The notes below the pieces were generated by a model. It had not been told where the DNA came from. It saw only the letters and a program-made list of their open reading frames with translations, and did not search any database. Positions 50,929 through 64,000 of a stretch of DNA of 64,000 nt are shown in pieces (the stretch's first letter is position 1; the number at the start of each line of letters is the position of its first letter). The stretch comes from Rotaria sordida. Taxonomy: Eukaryota; Rotifera; Eurotatoria; Philodinida; Philodinidae. Both the position numbers and the translations under genes were made by a program. The DNA lies in NCBI GenBank assembly GCA_905250125.1, contig CAJNOL010000152.1:132200-196199 (forward strand), given 5' to 3'.

Positions 50929-53900
50929 ATGGCCGAATTAGAACGTCCACGAATACGTACAGAAAAGGTAGAATTGAAGAAATATATCTATTATTTTCTC
51001 TAAAACAATTAAATTTTCTTATCTATAGAAACAAGCCAAAGAAAGAACTGTAGATGATGAAGAATCACAATTAGAAAATCGTATACGTGATTTAAAAGAA
51101 TATTTTGCTGAAAGACAAGTAATTTCATAAAAATTGACTTTTTGTATAGAATAAAAAATATAATTTTACGTTTTGTTTTTAAACAAAGAATGAAACTACA
51201 GATGAAACTGTTGACAATAACAATTTAAATACAGAAGAATCTTCAACTGATATTGAACAAAATCATGTACATTCCGAACATACAACGAATTCAGAGATAA
51301 ACACAGATGAAAGTCATATGAAATCTGATGAAACTACACAAGATATTGGGATAAATGAATATGATCAAACTACAGTTACCGAACAAATCAACGAACCATC
51401 TATAACAATCAATGATAATAACAACGAAACTGTCGAAGATAGAACTGTATGTAAATATATGATTGAACAGTACTGACAGATATACAGAATCAACTTTTTT
51501 TCCTGCATCTTTGATATCTTATCGGAATTGTTTAGTAGCAATCAAAATTTCAGATAGAAAAAGAAAACACTTTCTTCGATATTTCTCGCAGAAATTTTAA
51601 TGAATTTTCTTTTTCTTATCAAACTCATTGATGATAAACATCAACTGTGAAAAATTTTAAATCACTCCGCGCAATAGAAGACTTCTATCATTATGTTCAT
51701 GCGTACAAATTTTTCAGAGGACCTTCTATTGTGTCTAACACCTAGAAATTATGTTGACCTCAGTTATGTAAAATAGGAATAGTTTAATCTAAATATATTA
51801 ATCAAAGCTTTAGTTTTACAAGAAAATCTACAAGATGTTCCAAAAGTCTTCAAGAAAAGTTTACGCAAATATCTGCTATACAATTCAAGATATTTAATCG
51901 ATGTTTTTATAGTATGATAAAGTCGACGAAATTCATGATATTTCTGAAAATGTACCATTATTGAGTATTAAGACTACATTTGACGAACAACAGCACACCG
52001 CAATACGACTGAAAACCTTTTAATGGAACCATACAAGCTATAATTTGTCTAATAAATTTGCAAAGAAGATTTATAAAATCGAGTTGAAGTCATATGACTT
52101 GGACATCAATGTTAGAGAGCAGAAACAATCAAGAGAATTCGTTTTTTTTCTGCCTTACGGAATCATTTTTCACTGAAATGGTTTATTGATAAATATAAAA
52201 TGGAAATCAATTAAGTTCGAAAATAAACTTTCTGCAGTGATTGTTAGACAAGAGTAGACTGAAGAGAAGATACCATTTGTTATCATATATCAGACTAAGA
52301 AACATAAATATTCGTCATCATTAACGAAAATTTGAAAATCTATTTGAATTTGTTTTTTTTTTCGATGTTTATAGACATATGAATTAAATGAAGATCAATC
52401 TGAAATCAGAACAACTAGTGATTTACCTGAAGAAATATCTTCATCAAATTTAATTAATTATGATAATTCTGCTGTTCTTTATCCTCATTTATCATTATGG
52501 TCTCCAGCTACAGCACCATTACCATCATTTGATATTGATACAAATACAACAATAAATGATCCATATTCAATAGAAAATTTTAATCCATCTCTTTTACAAT
52601 ATGAATTACGTCAAACATATTTACCATTTATAAATATAACTGATGAATATTTTCTTAGTGAACATGAAAGTTTTATAACAGATAATCCACGTCATCGTTC
52701 ATTAATAACAAAAGATGAAAATGATTTAAAACATTCTAATGATGATGATGATGAATTTTATTTTTTAATATCATCATTTTATGATATACGTACTAAAATT
52801 GATCAATTAACAAATGAATATGATGTATTACAACGAAAAATTGCATCTTTATTACCACATGTATGGTCATTTTCATGTGAAAAAATTGAATCCGGTTCAT
52901 ATTGTGGCGATAATGTTTATTTAAAACGTTCAATATTATATGAACAAGCAAATTTTGATCGAAATTTAGCTAAAGAAATTGAAGATACATTAAAAAATTT
53001 ACGTACAATTATATATCAACAATATGTTGCATTAAAATATGAAACATTATGGTATAAAATGAAAATTGATATATATATTTATAATTTAATATCATTAAAT
53101 AAATCAACAAAAAAATTATTACATGTAATTGAAATTTTATTTAATTTTCAACGTTATCGTACACGTGATACTTTATTTTATACATATACAAGACAATTAT
53201 TAAAACAAACAATTGATATTGTTTATAATTATGGAAATTATAATGAAACATTATTTATTATTAATCATGTACTTCGTTGTCCACCTGGTATACATCAATG
53301 GGCAACAAATTTTGTAAGATTTTTATTACCAACATCATTTGATATACTTTGTTCACCTATGTATATACGTTATGTTGCACATTTTCTTGCTACACTCTTA
53401 TTTCCAATTAAAAGTCGTGATATATTTTTACAAAATTGGTTAGGTGAAAATGGTGAAACAGTACCACAAGTATCATCATTGAATACAATCAAAAATCAAC
53501 AACAACAACAATGGATGTTAATTGATGCTGATGGACATGAACGTGCAGCATTATTAAGATGGGATACATTAAATGAAGATGATTTAATTGCTTTATTAAA
53601 TCAATTTAATTTAAATTATTTAATGAATATACTTTTTAGTTTAAATGATCAAACAAATCAAAATCAACAAAATATATCTTATGAAAATACTGTACGAATA
53701 TTAGCAATATTAGATTTATTTGTTGAAATACTTTGTCGTGGTTTTGATACATATGCTGATTCACAATATAAAAATTTTCATAAACATATTGGAAAAATGA
53801 TTAGGTAGAATTATTTTATTTTGAATATTCAATTTGAATTTATTCAAAAATTAAGAGAATAAGTTTTTTTTTCTATATTCTAGAAGAGGAAGGTTTACAA

Positions 53901-56900
53901 AAAGATTATGTAGTATATTAAAAGCATATAAAAAGAGATAAAATTTTGCATGTACTTCATAACCGAAATTAGAGGTCAACAAGTTCATTTCTAATTCAAA
54001 TCTATGAAACTATTTGAAAAGTTCTTTTGATAGCAGTTAATCTATTTTATTAGTTCAGCCGCCATGACTAAGTGGCTACGTTGTTCGACACGTATCTATA
54101 AAGTACTTTGTGCAATTTTTCGTATTAACAGCCATAGAATGACCCTAGACAAGTTCGATCGGCCAGCTTAAAATTGGCACTACCAGCGGACTCCCTATTA
54201 CCACTTCTACCTATGATTATATGTGTACAACAAAACATTATAGAATTGCTTATACCGAACGTATTAAAATATTTTTTTCTGCATAATTTGTTTTCGTGAA
54301 ATTCCAACAAGAAGTTCATTATATATTTAATGAACAACATCAATTAGGGCCAATAAGAATGTTGCAAGAGTCTCGATGAAAGAAGCAGAAAAGTAAAAAA
54401 ATTAAACCGGTCAGTTGCCAGTACCAGTCCCATCTATGGACTATATTGTGACATATACCTGCTCTTATGATGAGTTAGTATATATAAGGAGCGCAAGGAT
54501 TCTGCGTCAGGTCGATCTGCTGCCCAAAACTACAACTAGTATTAATGATAGGAAAGATATTAGGCTAGTGAATCTGCCGTTAGGTAGCTGAGAATTTGAG
54601 AAGAGCAATTTAGGTTTAAAACACCTTTGTTATGCTACTGAAATGCTGTTCCTAAAACAGAATAAAATTTTTCGGAGAACTTATTTCAGAGAACTAAATT
54701 GTTTGAACAGATCTTGCGATATAATCTGATTTGTTCGAACATTTCTCTCTCTCTCTCGTTTTATCTGAACCTTGAATTAGGAGCTAATTGTTTGTCTATG
54801 ACTTTAATTTAACTAATCTATCAGTTTACTTTATACATTATTCTAATCTATGACGCAAAAATCTTGGATATTTAAAGACAACTAGTTAGAATCTTGCCTT
54901 GTCGTTCTTTTCGAATATGTGCTCAGAATTTCCTTCTCATGTAAGATTGGACAACTTCAAAATAGTGATTGTACAGAATACAATTTTATATTTCAATTGA
55001 AACCTATCGAGTTCAAAATGCAAAACAGTTTCTAATGACTCAACTTTTTTTGTTCTACAAAGCGTGATATTTATTTTTGCATGACAGATTTTTAAAACTT
55101 TTGTATACACATAGATGAGATTTTGTTACAAAATTCAATACTCTACAGTAATGTTGAGTTGAAACTGTGCGAATGATTTCAAACAGATTTTAAAAGTTGT
55201 AGTTCGAAATTATTTTTATTTTGCAATATTATATAGAAAAATTTTTATTTTATTCTTTCAGAGATTGTGTTCATGTATGTCGATATCATGTCGATTGTGT
55301 ACTTCAACATTTAGATAATGATGATAAAATTCGTTTAAGAGATCATTATTTTGCTTATATCTATCGATCAGTTGAAAATATAATTCGACAATGCAGGTAA
55401 AATTAAATAATCAAAACTAAAATATTAAATCAATTGAATATTCTTCCATATTGATTAGAAATGTTCGTTGGAGTTTATTATCATTATTTGCACTTTTTGA
55501 TCTTCCACAATCATTACAATATCGTTTACTTCATCTTATTTGTTCAATACCAGATGATGAACAAATAACAAGTAAGTAAATAAATTTAAATTTATTGATG
55601 TTTATTTTTTTTAAATAATTTTTATATATTATTATTTAAGTTGACACAAGTACAGCTATCGATTCAATGTTAAATTCAGCAACACCAAGTGAAATTTTAT
55701 CACTTCTTAAAGTTCTTCATAATTTAGGACAAACAGGTGATGAATCTGGTCAAATATCAAATGTTATTTTTTATATTACGTGTCTTCATCCAATATCACG
55801 TGAATATTCATTACGTGATGGTCGTTCAATTTTAGCACATTTTGCTTCATTACGACCAACAATAATAAGTCATTTAGTAAAATTAGCATCAACACATATT
55901 GATGCTGTTGGAAAAGTTTTATTTGGATTATTTCGTTCATTACCAATGGATATATGGATGCCAAATGATAGTGATTTATCAATAATTGAAAAATGGCTTA
56001 ATGATATATCACAATCAACAATTGCATTTCAATTAGCATTGCATTTAATTGATACAATGAATTGGCAAGATTTACCTGATAAACGACAACTTTGTATATC
56101 ATATACAATACATTGTGAAATGGCATTTATATTATTAAAATTACATTTAAAATATTGTGATAAATCATCTGCATCAAAAGAAAATCAATTACAAGTAAAA
56201 AATGATTATTTTATTAAAGACAAACAAATAAACAAAAACAAAAAAACTTTCTTTTTTTTTGTAGCTTCAAAATTTTACAAAACAAACACAAATTAATCTT
56301 GATCAATGGATATGGACAGCTGTGTTACGTTTACAACTTAATCAATCTTGTCTTTCAATAGATTCATTTATTGATAGTATGAATCAAGAACATATACCTA
56401 ATTTAAATGAAACTCGACATAATTTTTCAACTGATAACGGAATGTCAGATGAAGCTATTAATGATATTCGACGTGCTATTGAACAGTATCATAATCTAAT
56501 TGCATATTATATATCATTCGGTCTTGATCAACCGGGTGCTAGGTCAGTTGAAATTAATCATTTTGAATATGTTTCTTATGTGTATCATTAGTTTTATCTA
56601 TCGATTAATATCACATATCTGTAATTTTTAACAAAAAAAGAAATTTTTTTTTTTAGTGCTGCTGGTTTCTTTGAAAGAGGCATTGAATATTTATCTCAAC
56701 TAGTACAAAATGGCAAATATTCTGCAGCTATTCGAGTTCTTCATGATATGTCTGGAATGTTAATACGTAGTGCCGATTATTTAATTGAACATGTTCAGTA
56801 AGTTATTAAAATACAGCTTGAATTCTTGACGAACTATTCGTACAAGTTTTTGGAAGATCTTATAGTTTATAAATTGTTCTTTTTTTTTAATTTTTTGATA

Positions 56901-59900
56901 ATTTTATTATTTATTAGATTTATGACTACATTAAAAACATTATTAAATGCATCGGATACATCAATGTCTTTATTAAAAACAGCATCATCATATATTATTC
57001 AACAAAGATCCTATGATGAAACAACAAATACAAAATTATTAACAGCTGCTATACTTGATTTACTTATATGGCTTGAAGATAATCCAAAATTTCGACGTTT
57101 AGTTTTATTACTTTGGTTTAAATTATTAACTGCATTAAAAGATTGGAATAAAGATAGGTAAAAAAAAGAAACGAGAAGAAAATATCTATCTATATATATA
57201 TATATATATGTTAATTTTTAGTTCAATTCTATTTGCTCTTGATAATCTTCTCACACATTCATTTGTACATGATGTCATGAATAAAGAAGTTACTGATCAT
57301 TTATTTGAATTAGCTGTCGTAAGTATTTTATTCAATTAGTTTATAACATCATTTATTGAAAAAATTTAGAATTATAGTCTGATCGAAATCAGGACTAGGC
57401 GCTCGGATTTGAGCCGAAACTTTTATTTTTTATCAGATTCTGGTTCACAAAAAATAATGGAAAGACATTTTTGAATAATCAAAATTATTGTATAAATTCA
57501 GTAAAAATAATTTTGTATTGAAATAGCTAGATTCGAATATACGGAAAACGATCAAAACAATGAGTATCATCTTTTCTGGCGTATTGAGCATAATCTAACA
57601 TTTCGAATGCTGCAATTAATATTCAAAAGTTTTCAAAAAATTGAACCTGAGCTTTAATTTCTGCTTCTCTATATATGCCGATTAACTCAGTTAGGATATT
57701 TTTTTCATAGTAAAATTTAGTTAAATTTTCATGCATAGTTTTGTCTTCTATTAAAAATCTTGTTCTGGGAATTTTCATGAAGTTCGAATCGGTAGACAAA
57801 TGAAAATGTATTTTAAAAAAAAATTTTCTTATTATTTCAATTTAGTCAGCATTAAATCCAAGACAAAATCAACAAGTAACACGTTCAGGTTTTCTATCTT
57901 GGATACCATTACCATCAGCTGTAACTTCAACTCAAACATATTGGTCATCATTATCAATTGATTCTTTACTTCTATCTCGTTATCCTATTGTTAGTTATTA
58001 TTTTTTAAATGCTGAAAACTCATTTGAAATTGATCAAAATGTTCTTATTGAATTAAAAGCTGAACTTGAATTAAATCCAACTGGTAAAGTTGATCAAATT
58101 TGGAAGGTTTGTTTTTTTCTGTTTTAAATTATTATTTTTTTCTTTTTGAACAAAAAGTTTTTTTTAATAGAAACTAATTCAACAACGTCATTATCCATAT
58201 ATTCCATTAACAAGTTTATCAATTTATCGTTGGGGTACAATGGCATGTGAGATGCCAGTAACACATCCATTATTACCACTTGTTTGGGAAAAATTTTTTA
58301 CAATTTATTTATCTAAACATGATAATTGTCTTCATCGTGTTGGTTATCGTTTATTTGAAAATCCAATTCAAACAACATTTCTTAAACAAATGAAACGTTC
58401 ATTATGTCAAGCATGTGAATATTATTCATCAACACCAAATTTATCATACGCTAATCAATTATCAACATTTTATCATTCATTATCATTATGGATTGATGAA
58501 CCACGTTTACATGATCCACAATTAAATATTATTTCATTACCAAAACAATATGATAATGAACGTTTAGAACATTTATTTAATGCTGATTATCGTATATTTG
58601 ATATAAAATGGCTTGAATTAGTTGATTTAAGACAAATGTATGAAACATTAATTAAATTTACAAATGAATTATGGTCAAGAAAACGAACAATTAATAATAA
58701 TAATAATAATAATGGACGTTCAAATACAAATCAACAACGATCAATAATGACATCATCACAAAAATTAATTGATCTTGTTTCAAATGTTCAACGTCCAACA
58801 ATGAATTCGAAAATATCTGTAACCAATACAGAACAACTATCTATACCTAATCAACATATATTACCAAATGATTATAATGAAATAAAAAATTTATTTGAAT
58901 CTGATTTAACTAAAATAATTAATTGGTTAGAAACACATTGTCAACGATATGAAAAACAAATTGAACTTGATCAAACACTAATGAGTTTATTACCTTTATT
59001 ATGGAAAAATGAATTTCAAGAAGTAAGAAAAATTTTCACAAGGATTACAATTATAGTCCTACAGGAGAGTTGCAAATCTCGTTTCTCCCGTCCTGTGGGA
59101 CATTCAGGATCGGGCACATTTTGAAAATAAAACATGATGGAACAAAAAAGATTCGGAATTCAAAAAAAAAGTTTGTCCTGTGGAGCTCTAATCACCATAT
59201 AAAATATAACAAAATGATTTTCAGAAAACAAAAGAAAATTTGTATTCACCTTTAAAATAATCGTAAATGATATCTTGAGTTTTTAATTGAAAAACTAGGA
59301 TTATAATTGATTTATATAACATATTGTCATAATCGTTACAGATCACAAGTATTAATAGATGAATTCGAAGTTTTCTCTCAAAGCGTCGTTTTTTCTATAT
59401 TAACAGTGAAGTAAATCAGTTTCTACCTTTTCAAATGTACAGATTAGATTTAAATAAGAATTTGAACTTTTTTATCAATATCAACTTAGAATAAATTTAA
59501 TGTATCGATTGAGTTTGTATTGGATCTATAGAACAAATCCATTCGCATGAAACTGAAATAGTGAAGATAAATAACTAGCTCCATGTTTCTACAAAATTGA
59601 ACCATTTAGAAGTAGCAAATTGTATTCAACATATTCAATTAATCAGTATGCGGTAATTCATTTATATAAAGTTGAAGACAATACAAACAGCATTCAACTA
59701 CTTCCAAAATTTGTTAGATAATCTCGATAAAATTTTCTAACCGGAAGTGGATAGTCGCCCAGAAGATACAACGTACACTTTTTTCAGTTGTTTTTGTATT
59801 CAGTCACTAACGTATCATACACATTTCTCAAACGGCTAGAGATGGTCGAGTCTAAAATTTTCAGACCTTGATCTGATCGAATCCGGGACCAATCCGGACG

Positions 59901-62900
59901 GCCTCCATCTCCTAATGAATTAAAAATCTTCCTATAAATCTAAACGATGTTTTTTTCTTTTCTAGCAATCAATTCAAGCTTCGTGTCAAAATGTTTTAAA
60001 TCCTGTTCATCAATGTACACGTCCAGCATATATAATTGTTCGTTATAAATCAAAGCAACAATGTCAAAATTCGAATCAACGTCTTGAAATAATCTTAAAT
60101 GAACATAAACAATTATTAACTGATGCATGTCGTTCATGTGATATTGATATTTGTCGTTCAATTGATTTACTTATACACATTGTACAATATTTAACACGAC
60201 AATTATCATCAACATTTTTAAATGAAAATCAAACATTAAAAATAATTGAAATTGGTACACAATTATTTTATTCACTATTATTAGTTCATAATGATAAATA
60301 TAGTGAATATATGCAACCATTATCGGAACAATTAAATTCATTATATGATACACTTGGTGAAATATTTGTTAAATCAGATCCTCGTCAACCACAAATTATA
60401 TTAGAATATATAGTTTTTAATCGTCCAAATATATCACGTCTTATGCCATATTTTAATCCAAATTCATTACTTGAATCGGAAAAATTTATTGATATTTATA
60501 AAAAATTATCAAAAATGTTTACATTTGTTGAATATAAACTATATTTATTACAAATGTTTAGAAAATTTAATGTTAATCAATGGTTTGAAAATGCATCAAA
60601 TTCAAATCGACGTTTAACATTTATTGATACATTATTTAATCATTATCGTTCATTAATTGAAAATTATGCATTAGCTTCAAAACGTGATAATCCACCAGGT
60701 TATGATGAATTACCATTAATTGAACAAACAAATCAATTATATGATGTATCAATAGGTCATATGATACAAATATTAAATTATTCATATCCATCACAAATTG
60801 GTTTTTTATTTCGTTATATTGTTGAAAGTATACAAATCATGAGAAAAAAACAAAAAATCATACAACAACAACAAAATACTTCGATAGGACCATTAGAATT
60901 CCAACAATCAATTGAACGTGGACTTTTACCGACAAAAATTTTATCTGAATTTCTTGATCAAGTTAATTATTTAGAAAATACTTCAACGATTAAACTTGGA
61001 AAACAACAAATTGATGAAATGCTTAATTGGTTACATACATTTGTACTTTCACAAATTGTAAGAATTATTGAAAATTTTCTATTCAGAATTATATTTAAAA
61101 CAATATATTTTTGGTTTCATTATGTTAAGATACTAACAAAAGATTTACCCTATAGTAGAGACTAGGGATACAACGGTGATGGTGGTTCATCGGTGCAACC
61201 GATCCACCGGTGTACCGTCTACTAATACTACCGGTACTATGGTAGACCAGTGGATGGTTCACTGTCACCGTTACATCCCTACTAGATACTTTGTAGGGTA
61301 CGGTAAGAGCTGAGAAATTATTCTCAGTCAGCGTACAAAGAAAGATCATCCTGCGCATCTCTATTGTGTAGTTTTACGAAAATTCTTTTGTTCTTAATAA
61401 GACAAGAAGAAAAGTTTTTTAATTTGAACGAACGCTCTATTTGAAGAAGAGATATTATTAATTAAGGAAATATTTGATCAGATGGAATTCATTGTTAAAT
61501 ATTTTCCGGGTTGATAAACCTAGATTTTCAATGTTTGTTATTAGGTTATTTTTAATTGATAAATTGTTTTCAGTTCTTTTAACATGTAAAAATCTGACTT
61601 TTATATATTTATAAAAACTGAATATATTATTTTATTTATAAGAAAGAAGAAAAAACTTGAAGGAAAATCTACAGTCGTCACCCTTGAGGAAGAAAAGCTT
61701 TAATACAAAAACTTGGTACCTGGAAGTCACATTTCAGAATATATGATTCGATCTATATCGAATAAGGCTTTTTACAATCGGTAAATATTTTTGACTGCTT
61801 ACATCAATTCTTATACAACTTGACTGCTATATAAAATCTTATATCAATTTTAAGATTAACGGTTATTATTATAGATATGCGGGACCAAGTTTTTTTGGCC
61901 CTGCATATCTCTAGTTACGATATATCACCGACCGATGTTGAATAGTGTATTGTATGAGTTCAAACATGTCTGTCTAGGCTAACGATGAAGAGTGAAAACA
62001 TTAGATAGACTTATGATGATCTTACATTTGATTTCAATCATTTCAGTGAATATTAATTATTTTATTTTGAACAATAACTAAAAAATTAATCCGATATTTC
62101 TGAAGAAAATAATTATTTCCTGTAAACAAAAGAAAAAATTAATTTTTTAAAATGTGAATTGATATTTTTGCTACAAAACGAATATATTTATTTAGGATGA
62201 AAAAAATGATAAACGTTTAATTCAATTATATCAATCATGGCGACCATGTTTAAATGAATTAACTCGTATTTATTCAATAATGGTAATTTTAAATATTCAA
62301 AAATGTCGAATTCATCATGATATGAATATATCTCAAATATTTGAACAAATTTTCTTACTTTATGGTCCATTTATTGATCCAACATATTCATTATTTTCAT
62401 TAGCTGAATGGAAAATAATAATCGATCATCATGGTGATATGTTAACACGTATGATAAAAACATTTATACAATTATCTGAAGAATTATTTCAATATATAAA
62501 TGAATCATATAATTATCAACAAGAATTTTTTCATTGTTTATTTCAATATTGGTATAAAATTGTTAAATATTTAATAACAAATGAATATACACATTCAATA
62601 CTTGATATTTATCATCGATATTTACCACGTATACCATGGACTAATTATCGATTAACAATTGAATGTTTATTAATATTTGATGAATTAATTAATGCAAATA
62701 ATTCTGAAAATATTCCATCAACATCATTATATGAATTTATTATTTATATTTTATCATCAATTGATATACATTCATGGATGATTGAAAATGATGAAAAATT
62801 AATTATGTCATTAGTACCGAGTCATTTTCGTTTATTAATTAATATTTTTTTAAGTCCCCAAGCAAAATATACACAAGTAAGAATAAGAAGAAAAGAAAAT

Positions 62901-64000
62901 ATTTAAATAAAATATTGATTTAATTTATTTGTATTTAGAATAATGATAATTTAAGTCGTTTAGCAACTCAATGTGAATTAATTAATTGGAGTTATTTAGA
63001 TTTTGATACATATATTAATGTTCTTAATTCAATTATGTCAAAACTTGATCATGATTTTATTCTTGCACCACGAGCTTCGATTAATGGATATTTAAATAGG
63101 TTTGTGAAAGATTTTTCATGAAGAATACCTTCCGTTTTTCGGGGAAGGGTTTCTGAAGAACGGCTCAGCAGGTTGACCTTGATGAGTAGACCAAAATTTG
63201 TTATCCCGGATGCTATCTTATATAGGATATTCGAATTACAATGGTGAAAAATGTTTGTCCCCCCCATTTCTTCAAAATACTATGTTCGATCGGACTGGAA
63301 ATTTTTTTATAAGCACTAGATACTGTTTGGAGCAGGTATTTATTTATTTTTTGTTCTTCGAATAAAAAAAATAGTCAAAAGAATGCAGAAACAAAGAAAA
63401 CTGCCCATCCCAAATAGTGTTTAGTATATGCTCCGTTCGATCGGACGTATTAGATCAGAGAAAGGGGAGGGGAGGGGGGCGTCTCTACGTTTTTTTCATG
63501 GAAAAGTTGATTTAAGAAAAACGTGAAACAATATATAGTTTTCGCTAATTTGATTTCTCGAATTTTTTAACACTTAAAGGCAATTTTTGGATCTCCCACA
63601 TGGTTATATTCATTGAATGAATATTTACCTGAATATTGAAAAGAATAAGTTATATGAAAGCAGAAAATTTTATTTTCTTTATGCATTTTTTTGAAACACG
63701 ATCTGAAAGGAGTGTGAAAGCATAGGAGTAGAAATTTTGAGCCTTCACAGACTGTATATCAATACTATCTTGTTATAATATATGAACTACTTCTTTATTG
63801 TATTTTAACAGCAGCTGCATTGTGCTTCATAGTTGAAATTCTGTAAAGATTATGGTAACAGTTTTTTAATTGTACTTTCGTTCAAGACTGTTTAATAATC
63901 AAGTATTATATATACTATATATATTGATTTCACTGAGAAAATGAATGAATAACCTCAAAAGTAAGGATAATTTCGAAAATATTTCAAAGAGTAGACGCAC
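50929..64000 (+). CDS. EPG5: EPG5, autophagosome-lysosome tethering protein (3' end beyond window)
   Basis: EPG5 is a Rab7 effector that tethers autophagosomes to late endosomes/lysosomes. Sixteen exons: 50929-50967, 51029-51118, 51189-51446, 52375-53804, 55262-55396, 55459-55571, 55641-56194, 56265-56542, 56657-56797, 56918-57157, 57222-57318, 57846-58106, 58171-59022, 59966-61057, 62196-62876, 62939-63099. They give about 2,140 residues before the window ends in an intron (human: 2,579). The charged, disordered N-terminus is followed by helical repeats. Close family matches: INHVLRCPPGIHQWA, TLNEDDLIALLNQF, NFHKHIGKMIR, LDQWIWTAVLRLQL, SIYRWGTMACEMP with HPLLPLVWEKFFTIYL, and SLPKQYD. No frame break is seen. 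Several introns exceed 900 bases and carry repeats, unlike most genes here. Confidence 0.9.
54055..54165 (+). repeat. Possible tRNA-derived SINE head in EPG5 intron
   Basis: The sequence GCCGCCATGACTAAGTGG (54060-54076 region) resembles a tRNA A-box (TRGCNNAGNGG-like) and is followed about 80 bases later by AAGTTCGATCGG, similar to a B-box. The cloverleaf arms do not close convincingly, so it is not a working tRNA. It could be an old tRNA-derived SINE or chance. Confidence 0.3.
59717..59902. repeat. Dispersed repeat copy in EPG5 intron
   Basis: Resembles 11563-11705 in the aftiphilin intron. Shared landmarks in the same order: ATTTTCTAA, GGATAGTCGC, GAAGATAC, then AAAATTTTCAGA and a GACGG-type end. 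Similarity is clear but diverged, pointing to an old mobile element. Confidence 0.55.
61163..61281. mobile_element. hAT-type MITE
   Basis: A 119-bp near-palindromic element in an EPG5 intron. The left end TAGGGATACAACGGTGA pairs with the right end TCACCGTTACATCCCTA (two mismatches). The flanks GTAGAGAC and CTAGATAC agree at 6 of 8 positions, as expected of an old 8-bp hAT target duplication. TAGGGATG-type ends with AACGG are typical of hAT elements. The middle is unusually GC-rich for this region and contains CCGGT units. Confidence 0.75.

Noticed and set aside
53059..53808. 249-codon frame beginning with Met as a separate gene
   Set aside because: It is the downstream part of the large EPG5 exon 52375-53804, whose frame is open upstream.

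Overview
The window is animal nuclear DNA. Every recognisable gene is split by short AT-rich GT-AG introns, most of them 45-90 bases, and the gene set is metazoan: a KCNQ potassium channel, aftiphilin, EPG5, a mucin-type GalNAc transferase, an MK2-type kinase and an amidated-neuropeptide precursor. The strong A+T bias, very compact introns, micro-exons, many foldback elements, and pyrimidine-AG signals lying directly in front of start codons suggest a small invertebrate. A bdelloid rotifer is my best guess. That is inference, since no lineage-specific marker was tested. A run of 10 Ns (26501-26510) shows it is a draft assembly.

Layout. 1-2836 (-): A20/Cezanne-type OTU deubiquitinase, cut by the window edge. 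3667-4181 (+): small secreted protein with a duplicated motif. 6183-6785 (-): unknown low-complexity protein. 7191-7907 (-): TOMM20, divergent from a tandem pair of ARF GTPases (8129-8744 and 9476-10249, +). 10554-13544 (-): aftiphilin. 13777-19067 (-): SART1/Snu66. 19068-25114: about 6 kb gene-poor, with a near-perfect 53-bp hairpin. 25115-25527 (+): a neuropeptide precursor I do not recognise. 26112-26994 (-): VPS4, whose AAA domain is missing at the N gap. 28338-29507 (+): glyoxalase II. 30187-33202 (+): GalNAc transferase. 33518-39149 (+): oligopeptidase-A-like M3 protein that has lost its HExxH zinc site. 39150-42905: repeat-rich spacer. 42906-45525 (-): KCNQ channel. 45683-46231 (-): UBL4/Get5. 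46619-49492 (-): MAPKAPK2/3-like kinase. 50929 to the right edge (+): EPG5, incomplete at its 3' end.

The genes do not form one pathway. Several concern membrane traffic (two ARFs, aftiphilin, VPS4, EPG5, UBL4), but this is ordinary housekeeping content. The most unusual items are the neuropeptide precursor, the dead-looking M3 peptidase with a foldback element in the intron at its active-site position, four micro-exons of 5-10 bases (one supplying the His of a kinase HRD motif), the secreted protein with an internal duplication, and a family of foldback elements sitting mainly in introns. All gene models were built by hand from reading frame, splice signals, phase continuity and remembered family sequences. 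No search was run.
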